From positions 532,635-596,634 of the forward strand of contig NZ_LMPF01000021.1 of NCBI RefSeq assembly GCF_001424345.1: 64,000 nt of DNA. Direction: 5' to 3'. Below are positions 15,630-24,482 of the stretch, one piece after another. Both the position numbers and the translations under genes were made by a program. The notes under the pieces were generated by a model. That model was not told the DNA's origin and did no database searches. It saw nothing but the letters and a program-made list of their open reading frames with translations. Each line of letters begins with the position of its first letter. The first letter of the stretch is position 1. This DNA is from Burkholderia sp. Leaf177 (GTDB taxonomy: Bacteria; Pseudomonadota; Gammaproteobacteria; Burkholderiales; Burkholderiaceae).

Positions 15630-17116
15630 TGCCGACGACATTCAACTGGACCTCCGGTCTCGTATTCCTGGGATTCTTTGCGCTGGTCACGGTGCTGGGA
15701 TTTTTCGCGGCACGCTGGAAAGCCGGCGACCTGACCCAATTGCACGAATGGGGCCTTGGCGGCCGCCAATTCGGCGCGGTCATTTCGTGGTTCCTGGTAG
15801 GCGGCGACTTCTATACCGCGTACACCGTCATTGCGGTGCCCGCGCTCGTTTATGCGGTGGGCGCGTATGGGTTTTTCGCGCTGCCTTACACGATCATCGT
15901 GTACCCGTTTGTATTTGCAGTGATGCCCAAGCTCTGGTCGATTTGCCAGAAGAATAATCACATTACGGCTGCTGATTTTGTGCAAGGCATTTACGGCGGG
16001 CGCTGGTTTGCTGCTGCTATTGCGCTGACCGGAATTATCGCTACGATGCCGTACATCGCGTTGCAACTCGTCGGCATGCAAGTGGTGATCAAGAGCCTTG
16101 GTGTGACCGGTGAAGCGCCGCTGGTGGTCGCGTTCATCATCCTTGCGGTGTACACGTATGCGAGCGGCCTGCGCGCGCCGGCCATGATCGCCTTCGTCAA
16201 GGACATCATGATTTATATCGTGGTGATTGCGGCGATCTGGCTGATTCCAAGCAAGCTCGGCGGTTACGCATCCGTATTCGATGCAGCCGATCACTTCTTT
16301 GCAGCCAAGGGCGGCGCAACAGGCATTACGCTCAAGGCAAGCCAGTTCACGGCTTATGCGTCGCTAGCGTTTGGATCGGCCATGGCAGCGTTCATGTATC
16401 CGCATACGCTGACGGGCGTGCTTAGCTCGAAGAGCGCCAAGACCATCAAGCAGAATGCAATTGCGCTGCCGGCTTATACGCTCCTCCTCGGGCTGATTGC
16501 ATTGCTGGGCTACATGGCGATCGCGGCTGGCGTAAAGGTTACTTCGCCAACAGATGTCGTGCCGGCGCTGTTCCTCAAGCTGTTTCCGTCATGGTTCGTC
16601 GGCTTTGCAGCGGCGGCCATTGCGATCAGTGCGCTGGTGCCCGCGGCCATCATGTCGATTGGATCGGCCAACCTGTTCACACGCAATTTGTGGAAGCCGC
16701 TGATCCAGCCGAACATTACGCCTGCTCAGGAAGCGACCAATGCGAAAGTGGTATCGCTTGCGGTGAAACTCGGCGCGCTGATATTCATCATTTTCCTGCC
16801 GACGCAATTTGCCATCGACCTGCAATTGCTTGGCGGCGTATGGATCTTGCAGACATTCCCCGCAGTTGTGTTCTCGCTTTATACGCGATGGCTCAAGCTG
16901 CCGGCATTGTTCATCGGCTGGCTGGCAGGGATTGGACTCGGTACCACGATGGTATTCATGCAAGGACTCAAGCCCATCTACGCGTTGCATCTGGGCGCTA
17001 CGACGTATCCGGTTTATATCGGCGTGCTTGCATTGGCAGTCAACATTGTCGTGACGCTCGTGCTCTCTGCGATTTTTCCGGCGCGAATTGCATCCGCAAC
17101 ACGCACGGCTGCTTAA
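15629..17116 (+). CDS. mctP: Monocarboxylate permease, sodium:solute symporter family
   Basis: This 495-residue protein has about 13 helices and matches the MctP branch of the SSS family: EWGLGGRQFGAVISWFLVGG, FYTAYTVIAVPALVYAVGAY and ASLAFGSAMAAFMYPHTLTG are typical. MctP imports lactate, pyruvate, propionate and other short monocarboxylates (sometimes alanine) at the inner membrane. The start codon overlaps the DUF3311 stop by one base. The divergent two-component system is the probable regulator, as in the MctSR-MctP arrangement known in rhizobia. A hairpin follows the gene. Confidence 0.9.
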   Translation: MPTTFNWTSGLVFLGFFALVTVLGFFAARWKAGDLTQLHEWGLGGRQFGAVISWFLVGGDFYTAYTVIAVPALVYAVGAYGFFALPYTIIVYPFVFAVMPKLWSICQKNNHITAADFVQGIYGGRWFAAAIALTGIIATMPYIALQLVGMQVVIKSLGVTGEAPLVVAFIILAVYTYASGLRAPAMIAFVKDIMIYIVVIAAIWLIPSKLGGYASVFDAADHFFAAKGGATGITLKASQFTAYASLAFGSAMAAFMYPHTLTGVLSSKSAKTIKQNAIALPAYTLLLGLIALLGYMAIAAGVKVTSPTDVVPALFLKLFPSWFVGFAAAAIAISALVPAAIMSIGSANLFTRNLWKPLIQPNITPAQEATNAKVVSLAVKLGALIFIIFLPTQFAIDLQLLGGVWILQTFPAVVFSLYTRWLKLPALFIGWLAGIGLGTTMVFMQGLKPIYALHLGATTYPVYIGVLALAVNIVVTLVLSAIFPARIASATRTAA

Positions 17117-17130
17117 GGCGGTTTGTATTG

Positions 17131-17165
17131 GGCGCCGAGTTTGGATCGGCTCTAGCATCGGCGCC
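17131..17165 (+). terminator. Probable terminator after mctP
   Basis: An 8-base perfect inverted repeat (GGCGCCGA / TCGGCGCC) with a 19-base loop starts 15 bases after the mctP stop and is followed by TCATTT, a weak U-tract. The rest of the gap to 17419 (about 250 bases) shows no gene that I recognise. Confidence 0.45.
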
Positions 17166-17419
17166 TCATTTAGGGAATTAAAGCGCTAAGCCCAAGCGAC
17201 AAATCGACGCGGTCAAATTAAAAGAAAAAATACCGCGTCTTTTACCTTCTGGCCTTTTCCGCCTGGTCCATCGCACTTTCATCGCCCTTATCCAAGCCGG
17301 GCTTTCAGGTCCGCGCGAATGTCTTGGCGACAGCGCCTTCTTCAGGCAACTGCTAACATTCGCCTCGCCAAGACGAGCGTCCATGCACGCCTGCGCTTCC
17401 TTACATTGTTCAAGCCGCC

Positions 17420-18283
17420 ATGTCTCTATTCGATCTGCTCGTCCCTTGGGAACCATCTTTTGGGCTCGTGGCAATTTTCGTTGGGACCGCAATTCTGTTC
17501 GCTCGCGGATCACGCCGCATTCGAATCAGCCGTACCCGACAAGGTGCTTTCTGGATAGGCCTGGCGCTTTTTTATATCGCGCTGCATACGCGGCTCGACT
17601 ATTACGCCGAGCACGAATTCTTCGTGCACAGGCTCCAGCATCTCGTACTGCATCACCTTGCGCCGCTGATCCTGATGGCCTCGTACCCGGGCAGCGCGCT
17701 CAGGGCCGGGCTGCCCTTGCGCTGGCGCAGCGTGTTGCGTCGCTGGCAATATCGCCGGCCCGCGCGCCTGTTTGCAGCCATTGTGCTGAACCCGACTTTC
17801 ATATCGGCGGCGTTTGTCATCTCGGTAGTGTTCTGGCTGATTCCATCGGTGCAGTTCGTTGCAATGCTCGATTGGCGGATCTATACCTTCATGAACTGGT
17901 CGGTCGCCATAAGCGGCCCGCTGTACTGGTGGATGCTGCTCGATCATCGTCCGCATCCGCCTAGCCGCACGCGGCCTGGCTTGCGCGTGCTTTCGCCTGT
18001 GATAACAATGGCGCCGCAGATTCTGGTTGGCGCGATCATCACGTTCTCGAGTCACGACCTCTATCCGATCTTTACTTTGTGCGGCCGTGCGTTCACGTCG
18101 GTTCCAGCCGCGCTGGACCAGAGTCTCGGCGGACTCATCATGTGGGTTCCTGCAGCCGTGCTGGAAGCAATTGGCGCAATGATGGCGCTGCGTCACCTCA
18201 TGCGACTTTCCGAATTGCCGCAGCGCGCGCAGCCGAAATCCAGACTGAAACCTCAGTCGCCTGCGCCTGGCCTCGCTAAGTAG
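17420..18283 (+). CDS. Cytochrome c oxidase assembly protein, CtaG_Cox family
   Basis: This 287-residue protein has about seven membrane helices and is of the caa3-type oxidase assembly family (CtaG of Bacillus type, unrelated to Cox11). The histidine-rich stretch HRLQHLVLHHLAPLILMASY is the hallmark and probably binds copper. It would act in the cytoplasmic membrane in copper delivery to, or maturation of, cytochrome oxidase. No oxidase subunits are next to it, so it acts on an enzyme encoded elsewhere. The start ATG leads straight into the first helix. Assignment to the family is firm; the specific oxidase is unknown. Confidence 0.85.
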   Translation: MSLFDLLVPWEPSFGLVAIFVGTAILFARGSRRIRISRTRQGAFWIGLALFYIALHTRLDYYAEHEFFVHRLQHLVLHHLAPLILMASYPGSALRAGLPLRWRSVLRRWQYRRPARLFAAIVLNPTFISAAFVISVVFWLIPSVQFVAMLDWRIYTFMNWSVAISGPLYWWMLLDHRPHPPSRTRPGLRVLSPVITMAPQILVGAIITFSSHDLYPIFTLCGRAFTSVPAALDQSLGGLIMWVPAAVLEAIGAMMALRHLMRLSELPQRAQPKSRLKPQSPAPGLAK

Positions 18284-18389
18284 GAAAGCTGTTTTATTTC
18301 AGCTGGTAGTCGATTAGTTATAAATTGAACCGCTAAAAGGTTGCTGCCTTTATTCGTCCAGCTAGCGTGTCCACGCACTGCGTCATTAA

Positions 18390-18542
18390 AACGGCCCCAA
18401 GACATGGGCCTATCACTACCTGTTCCGCGCAGGAATTGCGCTGGTTGCGGGCATGCTCGCCAAGAACCTTACCGATGACTTCATGTGGCATTCGACCACG
18501 TTGATGTTCTGGCCGTATGGCGACTGGCTGCTCCGTCAATGA
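18390..18542 (+). pseudogene. Decayed 3' fragment resembling an O-antigen ligase/polymerase
   Basis: Within the 517-base gap between the CtaG-type gene and the lipoprotein gene, one frame has 50 codons free of stops, closed by TGA. It reads like the C-terminal membrane helices of an O-antigen ligase (Wzy_C) family protein: FRAGIALVAGMLAKNLTDDF, then MWHSTTLMFWPYGDWLL. There is no start codon or ribosome site, and a stop lies immediately before it. I read it as the leftover tail of a deleted gene. The rest of the gap shows nothing else. The family match is from memory of the motif, not from a search. Confidence 0.55.
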
Positions 18543-18800
18543 GCGGTTCGCCTTGACTCGCTCGGCGTAACTACGCTTTTTATCGCGGGCCGCGACGCGC
18601 CCTTGAGACTGTGCCGTTAGAACAGCCGCTTGAACCGTGAGCAACTAAGAGTCGCCCCGTAAAATCCACGCAACACTCAAGCATTTTCTTCGCTCCATTT
18701 GAGGAAACCGCACTCGATTTATGGTAAATCTAGCAGCCGAAAAATAATTGATAAGAATCAGTAACCGGTTGCTAGCGCACCTATTCGAGAAGACCAGAAA

Positions 18801-19565
18801 ATGAAAATGAAATTGCTTGGCTGCGCATTGGCAGCCCTTACGCTTTCCGCATGCGGCGGCGGCGGTGGTGGTAGCGACAATAGCGGCGGATCGAATTTCG
18901 TCCAGCCCGATACATCCGGCGGCGTCGCTCAGGGCTTTTATAGCGGCACCGATAATGCCGGCGACATAATCAACGGCGTAGTGCTCGATACCGGCGTCTA
19001 TTACTTCGTCTACGTCAATCAGACGACCAACACCTTAGGTCTTGTCCAGGGGACCGCGAGCCGTGCGAATGGTCCGCTCGTATCGGCGGATGCACGTAAT
19101 TACGTCATTGGCCAGAACAGCGTGACGCCCGACAACATCGCCTTTTCTTTGGCAGCGCAAACCAGCTTGAACGGAACGATCACGCCAGTGGCTTCAGGCA
19201 GCACGCCAGTCAGTTTCACGACTCAATACAGCACCGTCTACGACCAGGCGCCGAGTCTTGCGGCCATTGCAGGGACATACACCGGCGCGGCGGGATCGGT
19301 CAAAGGCGGTGAATCTGTGTCGGTTACGATCACAGCTAACGGCGCGGTATCCGGTCGTGGCACGAGCGGTTGCATATTCACGGGCACCGCAACGCCGCAC
19401 GGTACGAAGAATGTCTACGATGCGACCGTCACATTTGGCGCCGCGCCCTGCCTGACGCCGAACAAGACGCTGACTGGCGTGCTCGCCGTCATCGACAACT
19501 CAATACTCGCGGCAGCGCCTCTCGCCGATCGCAGCGACGCGTTCGTGCTGGCTGGATCGAAGTAA
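18801..19565 (+). CDS. Secreted lipoprotein of unknown function
   Basis: This 254-residue protein begins with a lipoprotein signal (MKMKLLGCALAALTLSAC), the lipobox cysteine being followed by a run of glycines and a serine/asparagine/glycine linker. The mature part is rich in Thr, Ser, Gly and Val with alternating polar and hydrophobic residues, suggesting a beta-sandwich or barrel-like fold. It has a single further pair of cysteines (SGCIFTGTA and AAPCLTPNKT) that could form a disulfide. Similar small lipoproteins are common in Burkholderiaceae without known function. It probably sits on the periplasmic side of the outer membrane. No operon partner. Confidence 0.8.
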   Translation: MKMKLLGCALAALTLSACGGGGGGSDNSGGSNFVQPDTSGGVAQGFYSGTDNAGDIINGVVLDTGVYYFVYVNQTTNTLGLVQGTASRANGPLVSADARNYVIGQNSVTPDNIAFSLAAQTSLNGTITPVASGSTPVSFTTQYSTVYDQAPSLAAIAGTYTGAAGSVKGGESVSVTITANGAVSGRGTSGCIFTGTATPHGTKNVYDATVTFGAAPCLTPNKTLTGVLAVIDNSILAAAPLADRSDAFVLAGSK

Positions 19566-19570
19566 GCCAT

Positions 19571-19610
19571 CGTGCGTGGGACGCATCAACGGTACTAAGT
19601 CCCGCGCACG
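19571..19610. terminator. Bidirectional terminator hairpin
   Basis: CGTGCGTGGGAC and GTCCCGCGCACG form a 12-base stem with one G-U type mismatch and a 16-base loop, followed on the plus strand by TATTTAT. It lies between the lipoprotein stop and the end of the convergent LysR gene, overlapping the last codons of the latter. Confidence 0.5.
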
Positions 19611-20491
19611 TATTTATCCAGTCCCTTCGCCAAGGCCGCAAACGCGGCCTTGCAACTCGGGTTGTCGCGCAGGTCTTCGTGCATGGCAAGCCATGTGTCG
19701 AGCCTGAGCGATATCCGCCTGGGGAACAACCGCACGAGATCCGGGTTGCGTCGCGCAAGACCAACCTGACAAAAACCAATGCCGAAACCCGCCCTCAGCA
19801 TGGCGAGCGATGCAAGGTCGCTGTCCGTGCGTAACGCCAGTAATTCACGGCGAATGTCGGGCAACTGCGTTTTCATGCTGCGAATAAAAGCAGTTTCCTT
19901 ATCGAATCCTATTAACGCATGATCCGCTAAATCGTCTATTCGCGCAGGCTTGCCGCGCCGCGCCAGATAGTCCTTGTGCGCGTACATGCCTAGTTCGATA
20001 TCGCCAACGCGACGCGCGATCAGCACGCCCTGACTAGGCCGCTGCATACGCACCGCAATATCCGCCTCACGTTGCAACAGATCCTCTATCCGGTTCGACG
20101 ACATCAGTTCGATAACCAGTTCGGGATAAGCCGCATGCAGTTCCGTAACGATAGCGGGCAAGACTTCGACCGTGATTACGTCGCTCGCGGTAATGCGGAT
20201 AGTGCCACGCACCCCGCTCCCCTGACTCGATGCGGCGCGTAACAGCGCCGTGCTAGTCGACTCCAGCGCCTCCGCGTAGGGGCGTAATGCAAGCGCCTGC
20301 TGCGTTGGGCTTAGACCCTGTTGCGTGCGGACAAAAAGCGCATAACCGAGCGTCTCTTCAAGTGCATCCACGTGACGGCCGATTGTTGGCTGCGTGAGCC
20401 CGAGCGACCGCGCGGCGCCCGACAAGGAACCTTCACGCAGCACCTCGAGAAACGTTCTATAAAAGTCCCAGCTCAGTGCGTTTTCTTTCAT
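19595..20491 (-). CDS. LysR-type regulator of the divergent epimerase gene
   Basis: This LysR protein has 298 residues when started at MKENALSWDFYRTF, chosen because the helix-turn-helix (GSLSGAARSLGLTQPTIGRH, then VDALEETLG) begins at the usual distance. An upstream extension of 20 residues is in frame but unlike the family. The effector domain has the usual ITASDVITVEVLPAIVTELH and a DLADHALIGFDKE segment. It is divergent from the NAD-binding epimerase gene with a 98-base shared region and probably controls it. LysR proteins of this branch often respond to aldehydes, quinones or aromatic acids; the ligand is unknown. Confidence 0.86.
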   Translation of the reverse strand: MKENALSWDFYRTFLEVLREGSLSGAARSLGLTQPTIGRHVDALEETLGYALFVRTQQGLSPTQQALALRPYAEALESTSTALLRAASSQGSGVRGTIRITASDVITVEVLPAIVTELHAAYPELVIELMSSNRIEDLLQREADIAVRMQRPSQGVLIARRVGDIELGMYAHKDYLARRGKPARIDDLADHALIGFDKETAFIRSMKTQLPDIRRELLALRTDSDLASLAMLRAGFGIGFCQVGLARRNPDLVRLFPRRISLRLDTWLAMHEDLRDNPSCKAAFAALAKGLDKYVRGT

Positions 20492-20589
20492 ACAAAAATG
20501 TATATCAGGTCTACGGATTTCGACAATTTCATTTAACCATGATTCGCGCAAGAATGATCGTCAATCGATGAACACAACAGGAGTCGAAC

Positions 20590-21549
20590 ATGAGTGAAGC
20601 CCGGATTGCATTGGTGTTGGGCGCAACAGGCGGTATTGGCGGAGAAGTGGCGCGGCAGCTCGCGAAAGAAGGCTGGCGAGTGCGCGCGCTGCACCGTCAG
20701 CCCGCGAACCTGACTACACGTGACGAACGTTTTGAATGGCGGCAAGGCGATGCAATGAACCGCGATGACGTCGTCGCGGCGGCGAGCGGCGTGCAGCTCA
20801 TCGTTCATGCGGTCAATCCGCCCGGGTATCGCAATTGGGCGGCGCTGGTACTTCCCATGATCGATAACACCATTGCAGCAGCGCGGGCGTCGGGCGCGCG
20901 AATTCTTTTGCCGGGCACCGTTTATAACTATGGCCCCGACACGCTTCCGTTGCTGAGCGAAACGTCGCCACAACATCCGGTCACCCGCAAAGGGGCGATT
21001 CGCGTTGAGCTGGAGCGTCACTTGAAGGACGCAAGCAAGAATGGCGTGCGTAGTCTGGTCGTGCGCGCCGGCGATTTCTTCGGGCCTGGAAGCACGGGAA
21101 ACAGCTGGTTGTCGAGCGCTTTGGTAAAGCCAGGCAAGCCGGTGCAAAGCATGTTTTATCCGGGCAAGCGCGGCATCGGGCATCAATGGGCGTATGTCCC
21201 CGACGTCGCGCGAACCATGGTGCGGCTGGTTGAACGGGAACAAGCGCTTGCCGACTTTGCTTCGTATCAGATGCTCGGACATTGGGACGCCGATGGCACC
21301 CGAATGATCGGTGCAATCAGACACGCGACAGGCCGACCGAATATCAAGGTGCGCGCGTTTCCGTGGTGGGCATTACCCGCTATCGCACCATTTTCAGAGA
21401 CGTTCCGCGAGCTTCTGGAAATGCGTTATTTGTGGAAAGAGCCTGTTCACATGAACAATGCGTCGTTGCTGAGCGTGCTCGGCGAAGAACCGCACACGCC
21501 GTGGAACGAAGCAGTCAAGACGACCTTGGCCGCGTTGAAATGTCTGTAG
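20590..21549 (+). CDS. NAD(P)-dependent epimerase/dehydratase-like oxidoreductase
   Basis: This 319-residue extended/atypical short-chain dehydrogenase has the glycine-rich nucleotide motif LVLGATGGIGGEVARQL at the N-terminus. A catalytic-site-like segment GTVYNYGPDT carries the tyrosine, but without the canonical YxxxK spacing. That makes it an atypical SDR of the kind annotated as NAD-dependent epimerase or NmrA-like. It could be a reductase or a redox-sensing NAD(P) binder. AGGAG (in AACAGGAGTCGAAC) supports the start. It is divergent from its probable LysR regulator and has no other neighbours. Confidence 0.82.
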   Translation: MSEARIALVLGATGGIGGEVARQLAKEGWRVRALHRQPANLTTRDERFEWRQGDAMNRDDVVAAASGVQLIVHAVNPPGYRNWAALVLPMIDNTIAAARASGARILLPGTVYNYGPDTLPLLSETSPQHPVTRKGAIRVELERHLKDASKNGVRSLVVRAGDFFGPGSTGNSWLSSALVKPGKPVQSMFYPGKRGIGHQWAYVPDVARTMVRLVEREQALADFASYQMLGHWDADGTRMIGAIRHATGRPNIKVRAFPWWALPAIAPFSETFRELLEMRYLWKEPVHMNNASLLSVLGEEPHTPWNEAVKTTLAALKCL

Positions 21550-21695
21550 ACAACCGTTCGTTCGTGATTGCGACAGTATTGATTGACTCAGCGTATTCGC
21601 AATAAGCGCCGCTTATCTTTCCCGCTCAAGCGCCCACGCCGCCGCTTTTTTCATTTCGGCCACAATATTCCCGTTTGTAGATCGTCATCAGATGT

Positions 21696-22271
21696 ATGCA
21701 ACCGACGAAGCCGCAAGGCCCGATCATCATCGAAAGCGATAACGAGATCACCGCAACCGTCTTGCGTGAGCGCTCGAAGCTCGGAAATTTCATCCGGCGT
21801 CGCGTGCGCGATCCCAGTGACGCCGAAGACATCCTGCAGGATGTGCTGCACGAGTTCGTCCAGGCGTATCGCCTTCCCGAGCCTATCGAACAAGTCAGCG
21901 CATGGCTGTTCCGGGTCGCGCGTAATCGAATCATCGACCGGTTTCGCAAGAAGAGAGAGCAGCCGCTCAGCGAAATCGACGATGAAGCCGACGAGGACTA
22001 TCGGCTCGATCTCGCGCTTCCTGCGCAGAACGGCGGTCCCGAGGCGGACTATGCGCGCACGGTGTTGCTGACGACGTTGCAAGAAGCTATCGATGAACTT
22101 CCCGGTAATCAGCGCGACGTTTTTGTGGCTCACGAGCTGGATGGGCGCAGCTTTAAAGAACTGGCGCTGGAAACAGGCGTGAGCATCAACACGCTACTTG
22201 CGCGCAAGCGTTATGCAATTTTGCATCTGCGTACACGCTTGCAGCCGGTTTATGACGATCTGGATATTTGA
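21696..22271 (+). CDS. ECF-type RNA polymerase sigma factor
   Basis: This 191-residue sigma-70 family protein has only regions 2 and 4. Region 2: DAEDILQDVLHEFVQAYR and VSAWLFRVARNRIIDRFRKK. Region 4: LPGNQRDVFVAHELDGRSFK, then ELALETGVSINTLLARKRYA. It would direct RNA polymerase to a small regulon. It heads a probable operon with a membrane protein (11-base gap) and a ferredoxin. There is no recognisable anti-sigma gene with a zinc-binding HxxxCxxC motif beside it, so how it is held inactive is unclear. The adjacent membrane protein is a candidate. Confidence 0.88.
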   Translation: MQPTKPQGPIIIESDNEITATVLRERSKLGNFIRRRVRDPSDAEDILQDVLHEFVQAYRLPEPIEQVSAWLFRVARNRIIDRFRKKREQPLSEIDDEADEDYRLDLALPAQNGGPEADYARTVLLTTLQEAIDELPGNQRDVFVAHELDGRSFKELALETGVSINTLLARKRYAILHLRTRLQPVYDDLDI

Positions 22272-22282
22272 GGAGAAAGTAA

Positions 22283-22600
22283 ATGAGTTTCAGACTGAAA
22301 ATCTTGGCCAAGGTGGTGCTTGCGTTAGTCGCGGTCGCCGCTTTAGCGTGGCTTGTCATGACCTTGTGGAACTGGGTCATCCCGGCATTGTTCATCGGCG
22401 CCCGGGCGATTGATTTTCCGCATGCGCTGGGCTTGATGGTGTTGAGCCGGATCCTGTTCGGCGGCTTCAGGGGGCATGGCGGAGGCTGGCGCGGTCGCCG
22501 GCAGTGGCGGCGTTGGGAACAGATGACACCCGAGGAGCGCGAGCAATTCAAAAACCGGCGGTGCGGCGCTCGCAAGCCGCGCGAGGCGGACACGGTATGA
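22283..22600 (+). CDS. Small membrane protein with a basic tail, in the sigma-factor operon
   Basis: This 105-residue protein has an N-terminal hydrophobic segment (VVLALVAVAALAWLVMTLWN, about 11-30), a second hydrophobic stretch (about 45-62), and a C-terminal tail rich in Gly, Arg and Trp. The tail includes the motif MTPEEREQFKNR, seen in other small proteins encoded next to ECF sigma factors. I do not recognise a named family. It starts 11 bases after the sigma gene, with GAGGAGAAAG as ribosome site. Its stop overlaps the ferredoxin start (ATGA). A role in controlling the sigma factor is inferred from position. Confidence 0.75.
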   Translation: MSFRLKILAKVVLALVAVAALAWLVMTLWNWVIPALFIGARAIDFPHALGLMVLSRILFGGFRGHGGGWRGRRQWRRWEQMTPEEREQFKNRRCGARKPREADTV

Positions 22601-22899
22601 GCACCGCACTTGCGTCTTCGGCGAATTGCAAGCAGGCGCCCGGTGTCATCGTGCCGGTCGTGAATCTGAAACGCTGTGAAGGCAAGGCTGATTGCGCCGT
22701 GGTGTGTCCGGAAGACGTATTCGTGATTCGTCGAATCGATACGACGGACTACGCGTCCATGAGTCCGCTGAACAAACTCAAACTGCGTGTGCATGGAATG
22801 AAGGTCGCGTACACGCCTAACGAGGACGCGTGCCGCGCATGCGGTTTATGCGTGACCGCTTGCCCCGAGCATGCAATCACCCTCGCAAGAAAGACCTGA
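22597..22899 (+). CDS. Two-cluster ferredoxin with seven cluster cysteines
   Basis: This 100-residue ferredoxin starts at MSTALASSA, its ATG overlapping the previous stop by 4 bases. The first site is RCEGKADCAVVCPEDVF (C-x5-C-x3-CP), and the second is CRACGLCVTACPEHAI (C-x2-C-x2-C-x3-CP), about 60 residues later. The first site has one cysteine fewer than a standard [4Fe-4S] motif, so a [3Fe-4S] plus [4Fe-4S] content is possible. It would carry electrons in the cytoplasm. The link with an ECF sigma factor suggests redox or oxidative-stress regulation, which is inference. Confidence 0.85.
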   Translation: MSTALASSANCKQAPGVIVPVVNLKRCEGKADCAVVCPEDVFVIRRIDTTDYASMSPLNKLKLRVHGMKVAYTPNEDACRACGLCVTACPEHAITLARKT

Positions 22900-23061
22900 A
22901 CGTTCGATGCACCGCACATGCCCCGTAGTGCGTAATGGCCTTTGATAACGCTTCTGTACCCCGTGCTAGCATGCCGCAATCAGACTTGGAGAGCGGCGGA
23001 TCGCTGTGCGCTTAGCCGGGTTTGTACCGAGTTGAATCTGCCATTGCACGGAGGTGTTCAG

Positions 23062-24357
23062 ATGACCACGATCACGAATCTGTCCGTCAGGGACATCCGC
23101 TTTCCAACCTCGCGATCGCTTGACGGCTCCGACGCAATGAATGCCGCGCCGGACTATTCCGCCACTTACGTCATCCTCGAAACCGATTCACTCGGCAAGC
23201 TCGCAGGCCACGGCCTCACGTTCACCATAGGACGCGGCAACGAGATCTGCGTGGCCGCGGTGAATGCGCTTGCGCCGCTGATCGTTGGCAAGAACCTCGA
23301 AGATATCACCGCGAACATGGGCGCCTTCTGGCGCGCCTTTACATCGGACAGTCAGTTGCGCTGGATCGGCCCGGACAAAGGCGCGATTCATCTTGCGACG
23401 GCCGCGGTCGTCAACGCGGTATGGGACCTGTGGGCGAAATCCGTACAGAAGCCGGTGTGGAAAATGCTGGTCGACATGAGCCCGGAAGAGCTCGTGCGCT
23501 GCCTCGATTTTCGCTACGTGACGGACGCGCTGACGCCCGAGGAAGCCCTGGCAATATTGCGCCGCCACTCGGCAACACGCGCCGAACGCGAACAGGAAAT
23601 GCGTGCTGAAGGTTATCCGGCTTACACTACATCGGCAGGATGGCTTGGCTACGACGACGATAAAATCCGCCGCCTCGCGCGCGAAGGCGTGGCCCAGGGA
23701 TGGACGCATTTCAAGCAGAAGGTCGGTGGCAACATAGAAGAAGACATTCGCCGCGCGCGCATTCTTCGAGACGAAATCGGCGCAGATCGAAAACTGATGA
23801 TGGACGCCAACCAGGTTTGGGACGTGGATGAAGCCGTCGCCAACATGCGCCGCCTGGCCCAGTTCGATCCATGGTGGATCGAAGAACCCACGAGTCCCGA
23901 CGATATTCTCGGCCACGCATCGATCCGCCGCCGGATAGCGCCCATAGGCGTTGCAACCGGCGAGCATTGCCAGAACCGCGTGATGTTCAAGCAATTGCTG
24001 CAGGCGCAGGCCATCGATTTTTGCCAGATCGACAGTTGCCGGCTAGGCGGCCTGAACGAAGTGATCATCGTATTGCTGATGGCCGCGAAGTTCGGCGTGC
24101 CGGTATGTCCGCATGCGGGCGGCGTTGGTTTGTGCGAATACGTCCAGCATATTTCCATGTTCGATTATGTCTGCGTGTCGGCATCGCTCGATAATCGCGT
24201 GCTCGAATATGTCGATCATTTGCATGAGCATTTTGTCAGCCCCGTCGTGATCCGCAATGGCCGATACATGCCGCCAGAAACGGCCGGCTACAGCATCGAG
24301 ATGCAGGCGGATTCGCTCGAACGCTTCCATTTCCCCGATGGCGCCGGCTGGGCATAA
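23062..24357 (+). CDS. L-fuconate dehydratase (enolase superfamily)
   Basis: This 431-residue enzyme is of the mandelate racemase/enolase superfamily, closest to FucD. It dehydrates L-fuconate to 2-keto-3-deoxy-L-fuconate in non-phosphorylated L-fucose (or L-galactonate-like) catabolism. The catalytic lysine pair is in HFKQKVGG (about 214-220). Magnesium ligands are in LMMDANQVWD (about 246), WWIEEPTSPDD (about 273) and ATGEHCQNRV (about 300). The Asp-His dyad is in FCQIDSCRLGG and VCPHAGG (about 349). The start at MTTITNL is supported by GGAGGT 8 bases upstream. No other fucose genes are adjacent, so it may serve a pathway encoded elsewhere. Confidence 0.9.
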   Translation: MTTITNLSVRDIRFPTSRSLDGSDAMNAAPDYSATYVILETDSLGKLAGHGLTFTIGRGNEICVAAVNALAPLIVGKNLEDITANMGAFWRAFTSDSQLRWIGPDKGAIHLATAAVVNAVWDLWAKSVQKPVWKMLVDMSPEELVRCLDFRYVTDALTPEEALAILRRHSATRAEREQEMRAEGYPAYTTSAGWLGYDDDKIRRLAREGVAQGWTHFKQKVGGNIEEDIRRARILRDEIGADRKLMMDANQVWDVDEAVANMRRLAQFDPWWIEEPTSPDDILGHASIRRRIAPIGVATGEHCQNRVMFKQLLQAQAIDFCQIDSCRLGGLNEVIIVLLMAAKFGVPVCPHAGGVGLCEYVQHISMFDYVCVSASLDNRVLEYVDHLHEHFVSPVVIRNGRYMPPETAGYSIEMQADSLERFHFPDGAGWA

Positions 24358-24482
24358 AGTCCCCATAGAGGCTACCGCTATTGGCGGCTTTGGAATTTTG
24401 GCACGCTATCATTCGAGCGCTATCGTGATCAGTCAGGTCTCTTGCTCGGTCCGGCGCCCAAAAATCTAAAGACGGAAAATCA

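Noticed and set aside
24358..24482. A metal riboswitch ahead of the NiCoT gene
   Set aside because: The 125-base leader lacks a recognisable cobalamin or NiCo riboswitch core.
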